A stretch of DNA of 30,312 nt. Origin: Caryophanales bacterium UBA3631 (GTDB lineage: Bacteria > Bacillota_I > Bacilli_A > RF39 > UBA660). The stretch spans positions 1-30,312 of the forward strand of contig DFLA01000009.1 in assembly GCA_002374055.1 (NCBI GenBank), read 5' to 3'. Positions 15,166-22,930 of the stretch are shown here, piece after piece; the stretch's first letter is position 1, and each line of letters opens with the position of its first letter. Made by a program: the position numbers and the translations under genes. The notes beneath the pieces were generated by a model, which was given only the letters and a program-made list of their open reading frames with translations, was not told the origin of the DNA and did not search any database.

Positions 15166-16179
15166 CTAGTTATTTTTTATTTCCTCTTTCAAATATTTTT
15201 CATACATCATATCCATTGATGATATATATTCTCTATCTTGTTTAATTCTGAATTTTTCATATTCTTTATCTGCTTTTTCTATGGCATCTTTATGTGAGAT
15301 AGTTCCTGAATGTTCTAGTACTTTTTTTCTTCTAAATTTTAACAAGTCATCGGTTGTCTGTATCCAATCTTTCATTGTCATTACATGTCTTTCTTTTGCT
15401 TCATCTTCTGCAAATACTAGAAAGATATTAGTTAAATTATTTAATTTAGTTAATTCTTCTTCGGTCAAATAGTTTTTGGCAACTCGTACATCATATTTAT
15501 ATATTAATCCATCAGGAGATTTTTTCCAGTTTGTTAATCCCATATGCTCTTTATTAGCGTCTACCCTACTATAAATAAGTTCTGCTGCAGTATATCCACT
15601 TATTGCATAGTGTAGTTTATTCTGTACTATTTTAAAAAATGTATAAGCACTCTCTGAGTTAGGATTATAATCGGCAGATGTCGCAATGAATAAATCTATT
15701 ATTTTTTGATATGCCATTCTTTCGCTGACACGAATTGTTTTTATTCTTTCAAGTAATTCTTCAAAATATTTTGAATCATATTTATTCCCTTTAATAAATC
15801 TTTCGTCATTTAAAGCAAACCCTTTTATAATATAATCTTTTAATATATTTGTTGCCCATATTCTAAATTGTGTTGCCTTTTTAGAATTAACTCTATATCC
15901 AACAGCTATTATTGCATCTAGGTTATAGAATTCAATATTTCTTTTTACGTTTCTGTTTCCTTCTTTTCGAACTAATTCCATTTTGGAATAAGTTGATTCC
16001 TTTATTAATTCTTTTTCATTATAAATATTAGATAGATGTTTAGCTATTGCAGGTTGTTCAACATCGAATAATTCTGCCATACTCTTTTGAGTTAACCATA
16101 TTGTTTCATCTTTTAATATTACATCTACATTTACTTTCCCATCTTCTGTTTCATATAATAATATATTACTTTCTTTCAT
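15166..16179 (-). CDS. RhuM-family protein
   Basis: The 337-aa protein matches the RhuM (virulence RhuM) family: an N-terminal winged-helix-like segment (ETIWLTQKSMAELFDVEQPA, read as WLTQKSMAELF and VEQPAIAKHLSNIY), the conserved NVKRNIEFYNLDAIIAVGYRV region, the FRIWATNILKDYIIKGFALN motif and a C-terminal region with YDVRVAKNYLTEEEL. These proteins are widespread in mobile and accessory regions. The first domain is probably DNA-binding; the biochemical function is unknown. It has its own promoter and SD (GGGGGAG). Upstream lies a repeat copy shared with the KilA-N locus. Confidence 0.88.
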   Translation of the reverse strand: MKESNILLYETEDGKVNVDVILKDETIWLTQKSMAELFDVEQPAIAKHLSNIYNEKELIKESTYSKMELVRKEGNRNVKRNIEFYNLDAIIAVGYRVNSKKATQFRIWATNILKDYIIKGFALNDERFIKGNKYDSKYFEELLERIKTIRVSERMAYQKIIDLFIATSADYNPNSESAYTFFKIVQNKLHYAISGYTAAELIYSRVDANKEHMGLTNWKKSPDGLIYKYDVRVAKNYLTEEELTKLNNLTNIFLVFAEDEAKERHVMTMKDWIQTTDDLLKFRRKKVLEHSGTISHKDAIEKADKEYEKFRIKQDREYISSMDMMYEKYLKEEIKNN

Positions 16180-16217
16180 TTCTACTCCCCCAAACTTTTA
16201 ATCATTGTACTATTTGT

Positions 16218-16246
16218 ATTTTATCATAATGTTTTTGTCGATACAA
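16218..16246 (-). promoter_or_regulatory. Promoter of the RhuM gene
   Basis: Minus strand TTGTAT (16241-16246), 17-bp spacer, TAAAAT (16218-16223). Confidence 0.6.
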
Positions 16247-16282
16247 TATAAAATTAATTTTTTGTTAAATTTTTGTTTTTAA

Positions 16283-16364
16283 CACCTCCTATAAATATCA
16301 TACGACGTCAGAAAAAAATTCCTTAATTTGAAAACAAAAAAATAGAAAGATTAATCTTTCTATT
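16283..16364 (-). repeat. ~82-bp repeat, copy A, downstream of the KilA-N gene
   Basis: It contains, on the minus strand, a terminator hairpin (AATAGAAAGATT-AATCTTTCTATT followed by T7), then TTAAGGAATT, a TATGAT box and an AGGAGGTG ribosome binding site. A copy at 17309-17391 is about 90% identical in the same orientation. No start codon follows the SD-like sequence here; the RhuM gene begins about 100 bp later with its own promoter and SD. Confidence 0.8.
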
Positions 16365-16373
16365 AGATTTTAA

Positions 16374-17246
16374 TTATTTATTTTCTATCATTTTATTATT
16401 TGTTTGTTTATCTAATTTTTGAATACCAATAACATTTTTATCAGTTGCTAGTATATTTAGTTCTTTTCTAGCAGTAATATTTAATTTTTCTAATCTTTCT
16501 CTTTGGCTGATATTACTATCAATCATACTAGCATTTAATACTTCTAAATTACTTAATACTATTAAGTGTAATATATCTGCATAATCTCTGATATTACCTT
16601 CTAAATCAGGATTAGCTTCTCGCCATTCTTTTGCAGTCATTCCAAATAAAGCAACATTTATAACGTCTGCTTCATTAGCGTAAATAAATTGTTTTTGTTT
16701 TTCTGTAAGGCATGGAACAATATTTTCCTTGATGCTGTCTGTATGAATTCTATAATTTGTTTTGGATAAACTTCTTCTAACAGACCACTCTATTTTTTCT
16801 TTATATGCTTCATTCGTTTTAAGTCGTTCAAATTCTTTAATTAAATATAATTTGAAAGCTGGATCAATCCATGAAGCAAATTCTAAGGCAATATCAGGAT
16901 GGGCATATGTTCCTCCATCATATTTTCCTCGTTTACTTATAAAACCTTTTGCGTTTGTCAAACTTATCCATCTTGAAGGACTCATAGTGAATGATTGAGT
17001 TGCTGAATCAATTTTAAACTCGCGGGATTCCGCTAGTTTAAACTCATCATTAAATAATTCTTCCCATAAAGAATAAAAATCAAATGAACTTTTATTACTC
17101 ATCCACTTTATGATAACATCTCCTGGATTTTGGTTGTTTTTATATCTAGCTAAATCAGTTAGAGATATGTAATCTGTATTATTAATTCTTATAACTTTTA
17201 TTTCATTTTCATTAACATTCAAAACTGCTGTAATATTATCATTCAT
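16374..17246 (-). CDS. KilA-N domain protein
   Basis: A 290-aa protein with an N-terminal KilA-N domain (about residues 15-125): YISLTDLARYKNNQNPGDVI in parts, then WMSNKSSFDFYSLWEELFN, FTMSPSRWISLTNAKGFISK, GKYDGGTYAHPDIALEFASW and FKLYLIKEFERLK. These are the DNA-binding signatures of phage and poxvirus KilA-N proteins. The C-terminal half is helical, including EADVINVALFGMTAKEWREANPDLEGNIRDYA in parts, a segment common in bacterial stand-alone KilA-N proteins. Role unknown; antirepressor or regulator by family. It lies between two ~83-bp direct repeats and has its own SD (AGAGAGG) and a TATAAT box, consistent with an inserted or duplicated cassette. Confidence 0.88.
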   Translation of the reverse strand: MNDNITAVLNVNENEIKVIRINNTDYISLTDLARYKNNQNPGDVIIKWMSNKSSFDFYSLWEELFNDEFKLAESREFKIDSATQSFTMSPSRWISLTNAKGFISKRGKYDGGTYAHPDIALEFASWIDPAFKLYLIKEFERLKTNEAYKEKIEWSVRRSLSKTNYRIHTDSIKENIVPCLTEKQKQFIYANEADVINVALFGMTAKEWREANPDLEGNIRDYADILHLIVLSNLEVLNASMIDSNISQRERLEKLNITARKELNILATDKNVIGIQKLDKQTNNKMIENK

Positions 17247-17308
17247 TTTATCAACTATCCTCTCTTTTTAATTGATATATTATATTGTTAGTTTTTTTCT
17301 TTCAAAAG

Positions 17309-17391
17309 CACCTCCTATAAATATCGTACGACGTAAAAATAAGAATTCCTTAATTTGAGTACAAAAAAATAGAAAGATTAATCTTTCTATT
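17309..17391 (-). repeat. ~83-bp repeat, copy B, upstream of the KilA-N gene
   Basis: Same elements as copy A: terminator hairpin, TTAAGGAATT, TACGAT box, AGGAGGTG. The hairpin serves as terminator of the prepilin-like gene and reaches its stop codon at 17387. The SD-like sequence is not followed by an ATG; the KilA-N start is about 65 bp further on. Confidence 0.8.
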
Positions 17392-18826
17392 CTGTTACTT
17401 CTCTTATATATATATCTTTAAAATCTACTGTTGTATTTGCAATATTATTATTATTTTGCCATATAAAGAATTTAATATATCTTGTACCTGGATCAAATTT
17501 CGTAGTTGCTCTAGTGTTTGCAGTATTGGTACCTTTTATTACTGCCGAATATGTTTCATAGTTTTCTGTTAATGGTTGGTTTCCACGTAATGCAAAGTTA
17601 TAAGTAGGTCCTGCACTTGATTGGCTTAATTTTGTACCTGTTGGTATATACCCCTTATCCCATGGAGAAATTAATTTTATTCTATTATTCTCTTTTTCAA
17701 CGCCTTCATTTTCATATAAGTTAGACCAATAGTTCTTCGAATATGTTAATTCTGGATATGTATATCCCATTGAATCTGTATAATTCCAAAAAATAAATCC
17801 TCTATAATATGTTTGAGATGTATTTTTTTTCCAATTCGTTAAATCTGTCAAATATACATATTCATCGCCATCATTTAAATCTCTAGCTAGTGTTGTTAAT
17901 GTATTGTCAAAATACATAACCTCTGCTGACTTAATTCCTTCTTTGTTTTCATTGTATGTTGTAAACCCTATATAGTGTGTTGCAGTAGGATTATTTGTCT
18001 TCGCAGTAAAACCTATTTCGTAATATTTATTTGAGTCTACAGGTATGAATTGATCCATCCATCGAGTAGATGCTGAATTCACTGTTCTTGTTAAATATCC
18101 GTTAGTTCCTTCTTCAGCAACATATGTAAAACCACTAAAGTTTGTATTATTTTTATATGATAAATCTCCATTTACTACTAGGTTTTCTCCTCTTATTGTT
18201 GAACATGGATAAGATTGTTCTTCTATTTGTCCTTTATAGTAGTCATAGTTTTTATCATTCATTTGGATACATCCACTTATAAATTGATGGTTATGTACTA
18301 ATATATTTCCATATGGTTTCCCCCAGTTTCTTGTAAGATTTATTTGAGTTGGATTGTTTTCTAGGTTTCCTTGTTCTGTATAGTAATATATTCCATCTGG
18401 TGTTGATTGATTTAGATTTTCTTTTATTAGTGCTATTTCTCTTGTTAGGTTATCATCTATTTCTTTTTCTTGACCTATTTGTTTTCCGTTAAAGTAGTAT
18501 CTTAGTATTAAGTCTTGGCCTACTATTGCTTTTATTTTATCTGACATATTTATGTTTTCATATTGTCCTTTTAATAGATTTGCGTCATATAAGTCTTGTA
18601 TTGTGAAGGCTATTTCTGTTCCTGGTACATCTATATTTTCGTAGTTATCTCTATTTAGTTCTATATATGTTTCTGCGCTTATTTTTAGATTATTTTCAAA
18701 GTTATCTGTAGTATTTTCTTTCATTTTTTTTAGTGATTTATTCATTATTGGAAATGTTACTAGTAGTATTACTGCTAGTACTGTTATTATTCCAAGCATT
18801 TCTATTAGTGTAAATCCTTTTTTCAT
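17387..18826 (-). CDS. Prepilin-like protein with a large C-terminal domain
   Basis: The 479-aa protein starts with a class III signal, MKKGFTLIEMLGIITVLA: prepilin peptidase would cut after Gly4, Glu is at mature position 5, and a long hydrophobic helix follows (to about residue 27), as in type IV pilins and pseudopilins. After a helical neck, the rest is large, Asn/Tyr/Thr-rich and beta-type, with a region (about 210-479) that resembles carbohydrate-binding or jelly-roll surface domains (FSGFTYVAEEGTNG, YYEIGFTAKT, TRYIKFFIWQN, TVDFKDIYIREV). Most pilins are under 200 aa. No pilus assembly or prepilin peptidase gene is in the window. A surface adhesin or minor pilin role is inferred. Confidence 0.78.
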   Translation of the reverse strand: MKKGFTLIEMLGIITVLAVILLVTFPIMNKSLKKMKENTTDNFENNLKISAETYIELNRDNYENIDVPGTEIAFTIQDLYDANLLKGQYENINMSDKIKAIVGQDLILRYYFNGKQIGQEKEIDDNLTREIALIKENLNQSTPDGIYYYTEQGNLENNPTQINLTRNWGKPYGNILVHNHQFISGCIQMNDKNYDYYKGQIEEQSYPCSTIRGENLVVNGDLSYKNNTNFSGFTYVAEEGTNGYLTRTVNSASTRWMDQFIPVDSNKYYEIGFTAKTNNPTATHYIGFTTYNENKEGIKSAEVMYFDNTLTTLARDLNDGDEYVYLTDLTNWKKNTSQTYYRGFIFWNYTDSMGYTYPELTYSKNYWSNLYENEGVEKENNRIKLISPWDKGYIPTGTKLSQSSAGPTYNFALRGNQPLTENYETYSAVIKGTNTANTRATTKFDPGTRYIKFFIWQNNNNIANTTVDFKDIYIREVTE

Positions 18827-18849
18827 TATTCCACCTCTATTATATATTA

Positions 18850-18878
18850 AGTATATTATTTATTTTTATTTTTTTCAA
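18850..18878 (-). promoter_or_regulatory. Promoter of the prepilin-like gene
   Basis: Minus strand TTGAAA (18873-18878), 17-bp spacer, TATACT (18850-18855). Confidence 0.7.
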
Positions 18879-18886
18879 GTGGTTAG

Positions 18887-18915
18887 TTCACATTATTTTT
18901 ATAGACGCATATAAT
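18887..18915 (+). promoter_or_regulatory. Promoter of the coat-like protein gene
   Basis: TTCACA (18887-18892), 17-bp spacer, TATAAT (18910-18915). The overlapping sequence CATATAAT (18908-18915), with AC 16 bp upstream, also resembles mother-cell sigma-E/sigma-K -10 elements (CATAnnnT), so sporulation control is possible but not proven. Confidence 0.55.
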
Positions 18916-18943
18916 TAATTAGAACAATAAAGGAGTGTGTTCG

Positions 18944-19219
18944 ATGAAAAAAGACAGAAATTGTGGTATGGGTATGCCTATTTATCCTGGGTATATGCCT
19001 AATATGATGCCTGGTATTCCTTCTATGAATATGAATTATCCTATGGGGGACATGAATTATTATAATGGTTCTAATTCTTATCAAGGTAATTCTATTGAGC
19101 AACAATTGTCAAGTTTAAGTAGTCAAGTTAATTCTTTAGAAAGAAGAGTTAGTAATCTTGAGAGTTTAGTTGGTAATAATAATACTACTTATAATACAAC
19201 TAATTATCAGATGTTATAA
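18944..19219 (+). CDS. Small Met/Pro/Gly/Tyr-rich protein, possible spore coat component
   Basis: A 91-aa protein from the ATG at 18944, which has SD AAAGGAG at the right distance (an in-frame GTG 9 nt upstream overlaps the SD). The N-terminal half is low-complexity and rich in Met, Pro, Gly, Asn and Tyr (GMGMPIYPGYMPNMMPG). The C-terminal half holds a short coiled coil (about residues 45-73, IEQQLSSLSSQVNSLERRVS, with Leu/Val at heptad positions) and ends in an Asn/Thr tail. Composition resembles small coat or crust proteins of spore formers, and sspI follows in the same direction. No family signature was recognised; the coat role is inferred from composition and neighbours. Confidence 0.6.
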   Translation: MKKDRNCGMGMPIYPGYMPNMMPGIPSMNMNYPMGDMNYYNGSNSYQGNSIEQQLSSLSSQVNSLERRVSNLESLVGNNNTTYNTTNYQML

Positions 19220-19238
19220 ATCCCTTTGTGGATTTTTT
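19218..19238 (+). terminator. Terminator of the coat-like protein gene
   Basis: AAATCC-CTTTGT-GGATTT followed by further T residues, overlapping the stop codon. Confidence 0.65.
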
Positions 19239-19239
19239 T

Positions 19240-19268
19240 GTATATTTTTTTATTTTTTTTACATTATA
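19240..19268 (+). promoter_or_regulatory. Putative forespore (sigma-G-like) promoter of sspI
   Basis: GTATA (19240-19244), 17-bp spacer, CATTATA (19262-19268). The Bacillus sigma-G/sigma-F -10 is CATnnTA with a G(C/T)ATA-type -35, so this fits well and the gene encodes a forespore protein. The T-rich spacer lowers the significance somewhat. Confidence 0.5.
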
Positions 19269-19286
19269 TATTTAGGAGATGATTAC

Positions 19287-19493
19287 ATGAATATTGATAT
19301 AAGAAGTAGTATTAAGGATAATTTTAAGGGAGCAAGTAGTGATGAGATTAAGGCGTCTATTACTTCTTCTATAAATGAAGGTGATGAAGTAACTTTACCT
19401 GGTATTGGTGTTTTTTTTGAGATTTTATGGAATAGTTCTAATGATGATGAAAAGGATTTTATTTTAAAAAAATTAGAACAAGAACTAAAATAA
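19287..19493 (+). CDS. sspI: SspI-type small acid-soluble spore protein
   Basis: The 68 residues from the ATG at 19287 match the SspI family: MNIDIRSSIKDNFKG, EIKASITSSINEGDEVTLPG in parts, then the conserved GIGVFFEILWNSSNDDEKDFI and LEQEL end. SspI-type proteins are minor SASPs made in the forespore. An SD (AGGAG) is placed correctly. The open frame continues 39 codons upstream of this ATG, but that extension is hydrophobic and runs through the preceding terminator, so it is excluded. A forespore-type promoter precedes it. A long hairpin shared with the convergent gene ends it. Together with Spo0A and YunB it shows a sporulation gene set. Confidence 0.88.
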   Translation: MNIDIRSSIKDNFKGASSDEIKASITSSINEGDEVTLPGIGVFFEILWNSSNDDEKDFILKKLEQELK

Positions 19494-19514
19494 GTAGGAG
19501 TACCTACTTATTTT
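19487..19514. terminator. Bidirectional terminator between sspI and the convergent 224-aa gene
   Basis: Perfect 12-bp stem AAAATAAGTAGG (19487-19498) with CCTACTTATTTT (19503-19514), loop AGTA. T-rich on the plus-strand side, and A-rich flanks give a T-run on the minus strand. It includes the stop codons of both genes. Confidence 0.85.
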
Positions 19515-20182
19515 TTATAATATTTTTTATAGTATTGATATCTATCTTCTATTTCATCTATTATTTGTTTATATATACTTTTTTTATCTTCATATATACT
19601 ATCTTTATTACCAATAAATGTGTATTTTTTATCTATAAGATATTGCGGATTTATCATTTGAAAATAGTTTCCATGTTGTGTTTTATAGTTTACTAGCATT
19701 GCATAGTCTGTTTGATATAGTGTTTTGATTGTTTCGTATGAATCTTGGTTCATATAACTTTTATCAATACATTCATCTATAATCGTTGGTTCTGTTCTTA
19801 TGAATGTTTTTCCAATGTATTTTGCATTACGTAGAAAATCTACTAGTCTTATATATTTTTGTTTTAGTTCTCTGTTGTCACATTTATTAATTATTCTTTT
19901 ACCAAATCTATCATAGCAGTATAATTTTATTCCTTGTTCTGTTATTTTTAAGATATGAAAATTATCTGTATAGTTATAATCTAATTTTTCTTCTTGCAAG
20001 TCTTCTAGATTTTTTTCTAAATATTTTCTTTCTTTTTCAGTTTTACTTGTGATACCATTGTGTGCATCAAGAAAATCTAATTCGTATATTTTTCTTTTTA
20101 GTTCTTCTAGTTTTTCTTCATTTGGTTTTATTATATCTGGTTCTATTTTTATATAAATATCTCCATTTATTAGTAATTCCAT
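19508..20182 (-). CDS. Protein of unknown function (224 aa)
   Basis: Not recognised. It is a soluble, Lys/Tyr/Asp-rich protein without a signal or membrane segment. Residues about 20-70 are predicted to be a charged helix or coiled coil (EEKLEELKRKIYELDFLDA, KTEKERKYLEKNLEDLQEEK); later parts alternate short strands and helices (FHILKITEQGIKLYCYDRFG). It is the last gene of the yunB-DUF4015-yutD run, 15 nt after yutD, with an SD-like GGGGA before the ATG at 20182. Co-transcription is likely. Confidence 0.6.
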   Translation of the reverse strand: MELLINGDIYIKIEPDIIKPNEEKLEELKRKIYELDFLDAHNGITSKTEKERKYLEKNLEDLQEEKLDYNYTDNFHILKITEQGIKLYCYDRFGKRIINKCDNRELKQKYIRLVDFLRNAKYIGKTFIRTEPTIIDECIDKSYMNQDSYETIKTLYQTDYAMLVNYKTQHGNYFQMINPQYLIDKKYTFIGNKDSIYEDKKSIYKQIIDEIEDRYQYYKKYYKK

Positions 20183-20197
20183 ATTAATCCCCTGCTT

Positions 20198-20473
20198 TTA
20201 AATTTTTTTTAAAATAAAGTATCTACATTCATATGCGCAATGATTTTTAATATAATCATCTACTTTGTCTATATCATTTATCGGTTTAAAGTTTTTGTTT
20301 TGTTTATTATTGAATCCTTTTAGTCTTAGTTTTCCATATGACCAATCTCCAAGTATATAGTCATATTCTATAAAGTAGTCTGTTAATTTTTCTTTTGTAG
20401 GTTCATCTTCAAATCCGTTTTTATAGTCTTTTATTATTTCATAGTTTATATCATTATATGTGTATTTTTTCAT
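20198..20473 (-). CDS. yutD: YutD-family protein
   Basis: The 91-aa protein matches the YutD (DUF1027) family along its length: YEIIKDYKNGFEDE, LTDYFIEYDYILGDWSYGKLRLKGF in parts (the IVGDWGYGQLRLKGF-like signature), a DDYIKNHCAYECRYFILKK end with the conserved Cys and aromatic residues. The biochemical function of the family is unknown. In Bacillus subtilis yutD lies close to yunA and yunB, and here yunB is two genes upstream, so part of that neighbourhood is conserved. SD AGGAG; 3 nt after the DUF4015 gene. Confidence 0.9.
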   Translation of the reverse strand: MKKYTYNDINYEIIKDYKNGFEDEPTKEKLTDYFIEYDYILGDWSYGKLRLKGFNNKQNKNFKPINDIDKVDDYIKNHCAYECRYFILKKI

Positions 20474-20476
20474 AAT

Positions 20477-22102
20477 CTACTCCTTGTAATTTTTGTTAAA
20501 TGCATCAATTAGTGATTTATATTTTAGCATACTTGAGCCTGAATTCCAAGTAATATATCCATTTTGTAAGTTTGCATCGTAAAGTGCTTGTATTTGATCA
20601 CTTACTTTACTACTATCGTATGTTATATATGGCTCTCTTATTGTGTCGTATGTTTGAATCCATGTTCTTATTATTGCTTGTGTTGTTGTTTCTTTTTGTC
20701 TTTCTTCGACATAGTCGTGTGACCATGTATATATTAGTTTATATGGGTTTGTCCATACTATATCTTCTATTCCATATTGATGTTCATTGAAATGATCTGG
20801 ATATGGCATTGGGCTTATTACATCTGCTATATTTGATAGTGCTGGTAGGTATTGACCATAAGCTGTTACGTATTCATGCGCACATTCAGCGAATACATCT
20901 ATTGATACATATATGTTTAATTTATGAAGTTCGTCACATGCATACATTACAAAGTTTTGTAGTGCCTGTGCTTTTGTTTCATTATACTTATTTTTATAAT
21001 CTAAGTATTCTTCATCGTTTCCTGTTCTATCTGGAAATCTTACATAATCGAATTGTATTTCGTTGAATCCCATAACACTCACCGCTTCTTTTGCTAATTC
21101 TACATTAAAGTACCAAACGTTTCTACTATATGCGCTTGGCCAGTATGAGTTATTATGATTAAATGGTTCATTTGTTCTTTTGTCATATATTGTATCATTC
21201 ATATTATCTATTGCATAGTAGTCATCTTTAAATGTAGTTATTCTTCCTATTACATAGAAATTATTATCTTTTATTTTTTTTATATATTCTTTATATTCTT
21301 CTTTTGTATATATTGCATTATTATAGTTTGTTGGTGATAGTTCTTTCATTACTTCTGATTTATATCCTGGTAGTGTATTTTCTTTTATATCGACTACGAA
21401 TGCATTTATTTTTGTTTGTTTTGCATATTCTATATATTCATCTATATTTTTTAGTGCTTCTACATTTATGTATAGTGCATTTACTTCTTCTGGCATTATA
21501 TTTTCTTTAAATCTTGGTTTTTCATATGGATAATAGTCTAGAGACGCTGCATCTCCACCACCGAGTATATTGTTTCTATTTAAGTGTTTTTCGAAGTATC
21601 CATTGTCATAGCTTTTTAGTGCTTCTTGTTCATCTTTATTTAAATATTTTTCATATACATATCCTTCTTGATTATTGTATTTTACTTTATACATGTTTAC
21701 TTTACCATCTGTAATATTATCGTATCCTATTATTTCTAGTTGTTCTCCTTTTTTTATTGATGATAGTATTTTTCCATCTGATTCATTTTCATATAAAATG
21801 CATGGTGTCCTTACATATATTTGTTTTTCTTGTATTATATTTTCATTTAAATTATTTTCCTTTACTAGGTATTCTTCTTGTTCATATTGTATTTTTATAT
21901 ATATATCTTCATTATTTTTTACTGTTTCTAATTTTCTTACTTTTATTCCTCGTGGTAATTCTTTTATTTTATTAAAATTTGTATCATATAGTTCTACATA
22001 CTGATTTTCGCTTGATAGATAATTTTCAATAATTTGTTGTTTTTCTTTGCATCCTGTAAATAGTATTGTGATTAGTAATATTGTGATAATTTTCTTTTTC
22101 AT
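20477..22102 (-). CDS. DUF4015 glycoside hydrolase-like lipoprotein with SH3-type domains
   Basis: From the ATG at 22102 (SD AAGGTG) the 541-aa protein has a lipoprotein signal, MKKKIITILLITILFTGC, with lipobox FTGC, so it should be lipidated and outside the membrane. The longer frame begins at a GTG (22114) that overlaps the SD. Two SH3-like modules follow (about residues 30-85 and 95-155, the second with GKILSSIKKGEQLEIIGY and GYVYEKYL). From about 205 is a TIM-barrel domain of the DUF4015 (PF13200) type: VNALYINVEAL, INAFVVDIKE, VIGRITTFKD, MGFNEIQFDYVRFPD, LNIYVSIDVFAECAHE, DVISPMPYPDHF and IIRTWIQTYD. By fold it is a putative glycoside hydrolase; the substrate is unknown, and the SH3 modules suggest a cell-wall target. 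Confidence 0.85.
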   Translation of the reverse strand: MKKKIITILLITILFTGCKEKQQIIENYLSSENQYVELYDTNFNKIKELPRGIKVRKLETVKNNEDIYIKIQYEQEEYLVKENNLNENIIQEKQIYVRTPCILYENESDGKILSSIKKGEQLEIIGYDNITDGKVNMYKVKYNNQEGYVYEKYLNKDEQEALKSYDNGYFEKHLNRNNILGGGDAASLDYYPYEKPRFKENIMPEEVNALYINVEALKNIDEYIEYAKQTKINAFVVDIKENTLPGYKSEVMKELSPTNYNNAIYTKEEYKEYIKKIKDNNFYVIGRITTFKDDYYAIDNMNDTIYDKRTNEPFNHNNSYWPSAYSRNVWYFNVELAKEAVSVMGFNEIQFDYVRFPDRTGNDEEYLDYKNKYNETKAQALQNFVMYACDELHKLNIYVSIDVFAECAHEYVTAYGQYLPALSNIADVISPMPYPDHFNEHQYGIEDIVWTNPYKLIYTWSHDYVEERQKETTTQAIIRTWIQTYDTIREPYITYDSSKVSDQIQALYDANLQNGYITWNSGSSMLKYKSLIDAFNKNYKE

Positions 22103-22146
22103 AACATACTTCACCTTCTAGTTTTATTATACCTTATTTTTTTGTT

Positions 22147-22866
22147 TTATTCTATTGGTATTGATAAAATTTCCGATTTATTTATTCCGTTCGAATAGTA
22201 ATTTGGTATTTTTCCTTCTATCATTTTTATTGTTAGAGGGAATGTTTGATTTACTCTTATTTCGTTTGTTGATATTGGAAGTATTACTTTTTCTTTTACT
22301 GTTATATCTAGTGATAGTTCTATTAATGAACTATTTATTCCATAGTTTTTTACGTTTGTATTTATTTTTGTTTCTATGTTACCTATTATTTTTAGTTTTA
22401 CCGGTATTTTTGGTCCTAAATCTGCTAGTAAAAAATTATTGTATATTTCTCCTAGTGGTATTTTTAGTACTACACCATTTTTATTTTCTTGATTGTTCTC
22501 ATCTACTTCTCCTTTTTCAAGTTTTTTTAATCTTTGTTGAATATTCTCTGTTGCTTTTTTTATCATTTTATTTAGAATAACTGTATTAATATCTACAGTT
22601 AGTATTTCATTATTATTATTCTTTGTTATTTTATAGATATCATCTACATTTAATTTTTCGAATTCTTCTTCATTTATTGATTCTGTTATTATTAGATTGG
22701 ATAGTTTTTTTATTTCTAAACTTGCATAGTTTATTAGTTTTGGGCTTATTTCTTTATTTACATATTTTAATATGAATGTTGCTAGTATTATTGAAATAAT
22801 TGCTATGATTACTATTTTTTTTAGTTTTTTATGTTTTTTTCTTTTTTTTAAGTTTATTCTTTTCAT
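22147..22866 (-). CDS. yunB: YunB-like sporulation protein
   Basis: The 239-aa protein has a very basic N-terminus, one transmembrane helix (about residues 18-36) and an extracytoplasmic domain. It matches YunB: EISPKLINYASLEIKKLSNLII in parts, ILTVDINTVILNKMIKKA, VVLKIPLGEIYNNFLLADLGPKIPVKLKIIGNI in parts, and the VNQTFPLTIKMIEGKIPNYY-type end. In Bacillus subtilis yunB belongs to the sigma-E regulon and is needed for normal spore formation. SD AGGTG before the ATG at 22866. A sigma-E-like promoter is listed. It heads the run yunB, DUF4015 lipoprotein, yutD, unknown. Confidence 0.85.
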   Translation of the reverse strand: MKRINLKKRKKHKKLKKIVIIAIISIILATFILKYVNKEISPKLINYASLEIKKLSNLIITESINEEEFEKLNVDDIYKITKNNNNEILTVDINTVILNKMIKKATENIQQRLKKLEKGEVDENNQENKNGVVLKIPLGEIYNNFLLADLGPKIPVKLKIIGNIETKINTNVKNYGINSSLIELSLDITVKEKVILPISTNEIRVNQTFPLTIKMIEGKIPNYYSNGINKSEILSIPIE

Positions 22867-22880
22867 TTTTTCACCTATTA

Positions 22881-22907
22881 ATCATATGAATATTTTTCTT
22901 TTTTTAT
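22881..22907 (-). promoter_or_regulatory. Possible sigma-E-type promoter of yunB
   Basis: Minus strand ATA (22905-22907), 16-bp spacer, CATATGAT (22881-22888). The -10 fits the mother-cell pattern CATAnnnT. The -35 is only three bases, so the match is weak by itself and rests on the known sigma-E control of yunB. Confidence 0.4.
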
Positions 22908-22930
22908 TTAATACTATTAATGGTGATTTT

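Noticed and set aside
16233..16241. 0A-box-like TTTGTCGAT near the RhuM promoter
   Set aside because: A single 8/9 match in AT-rich DNA, with no supporting neighbouring sites.
18899..19105. His/Arg/Ile-rich 68-codon frame on the minus strand
   Set aside because: Mirror image of the low-complexity coat-like gene; no SD and unnatural composition.
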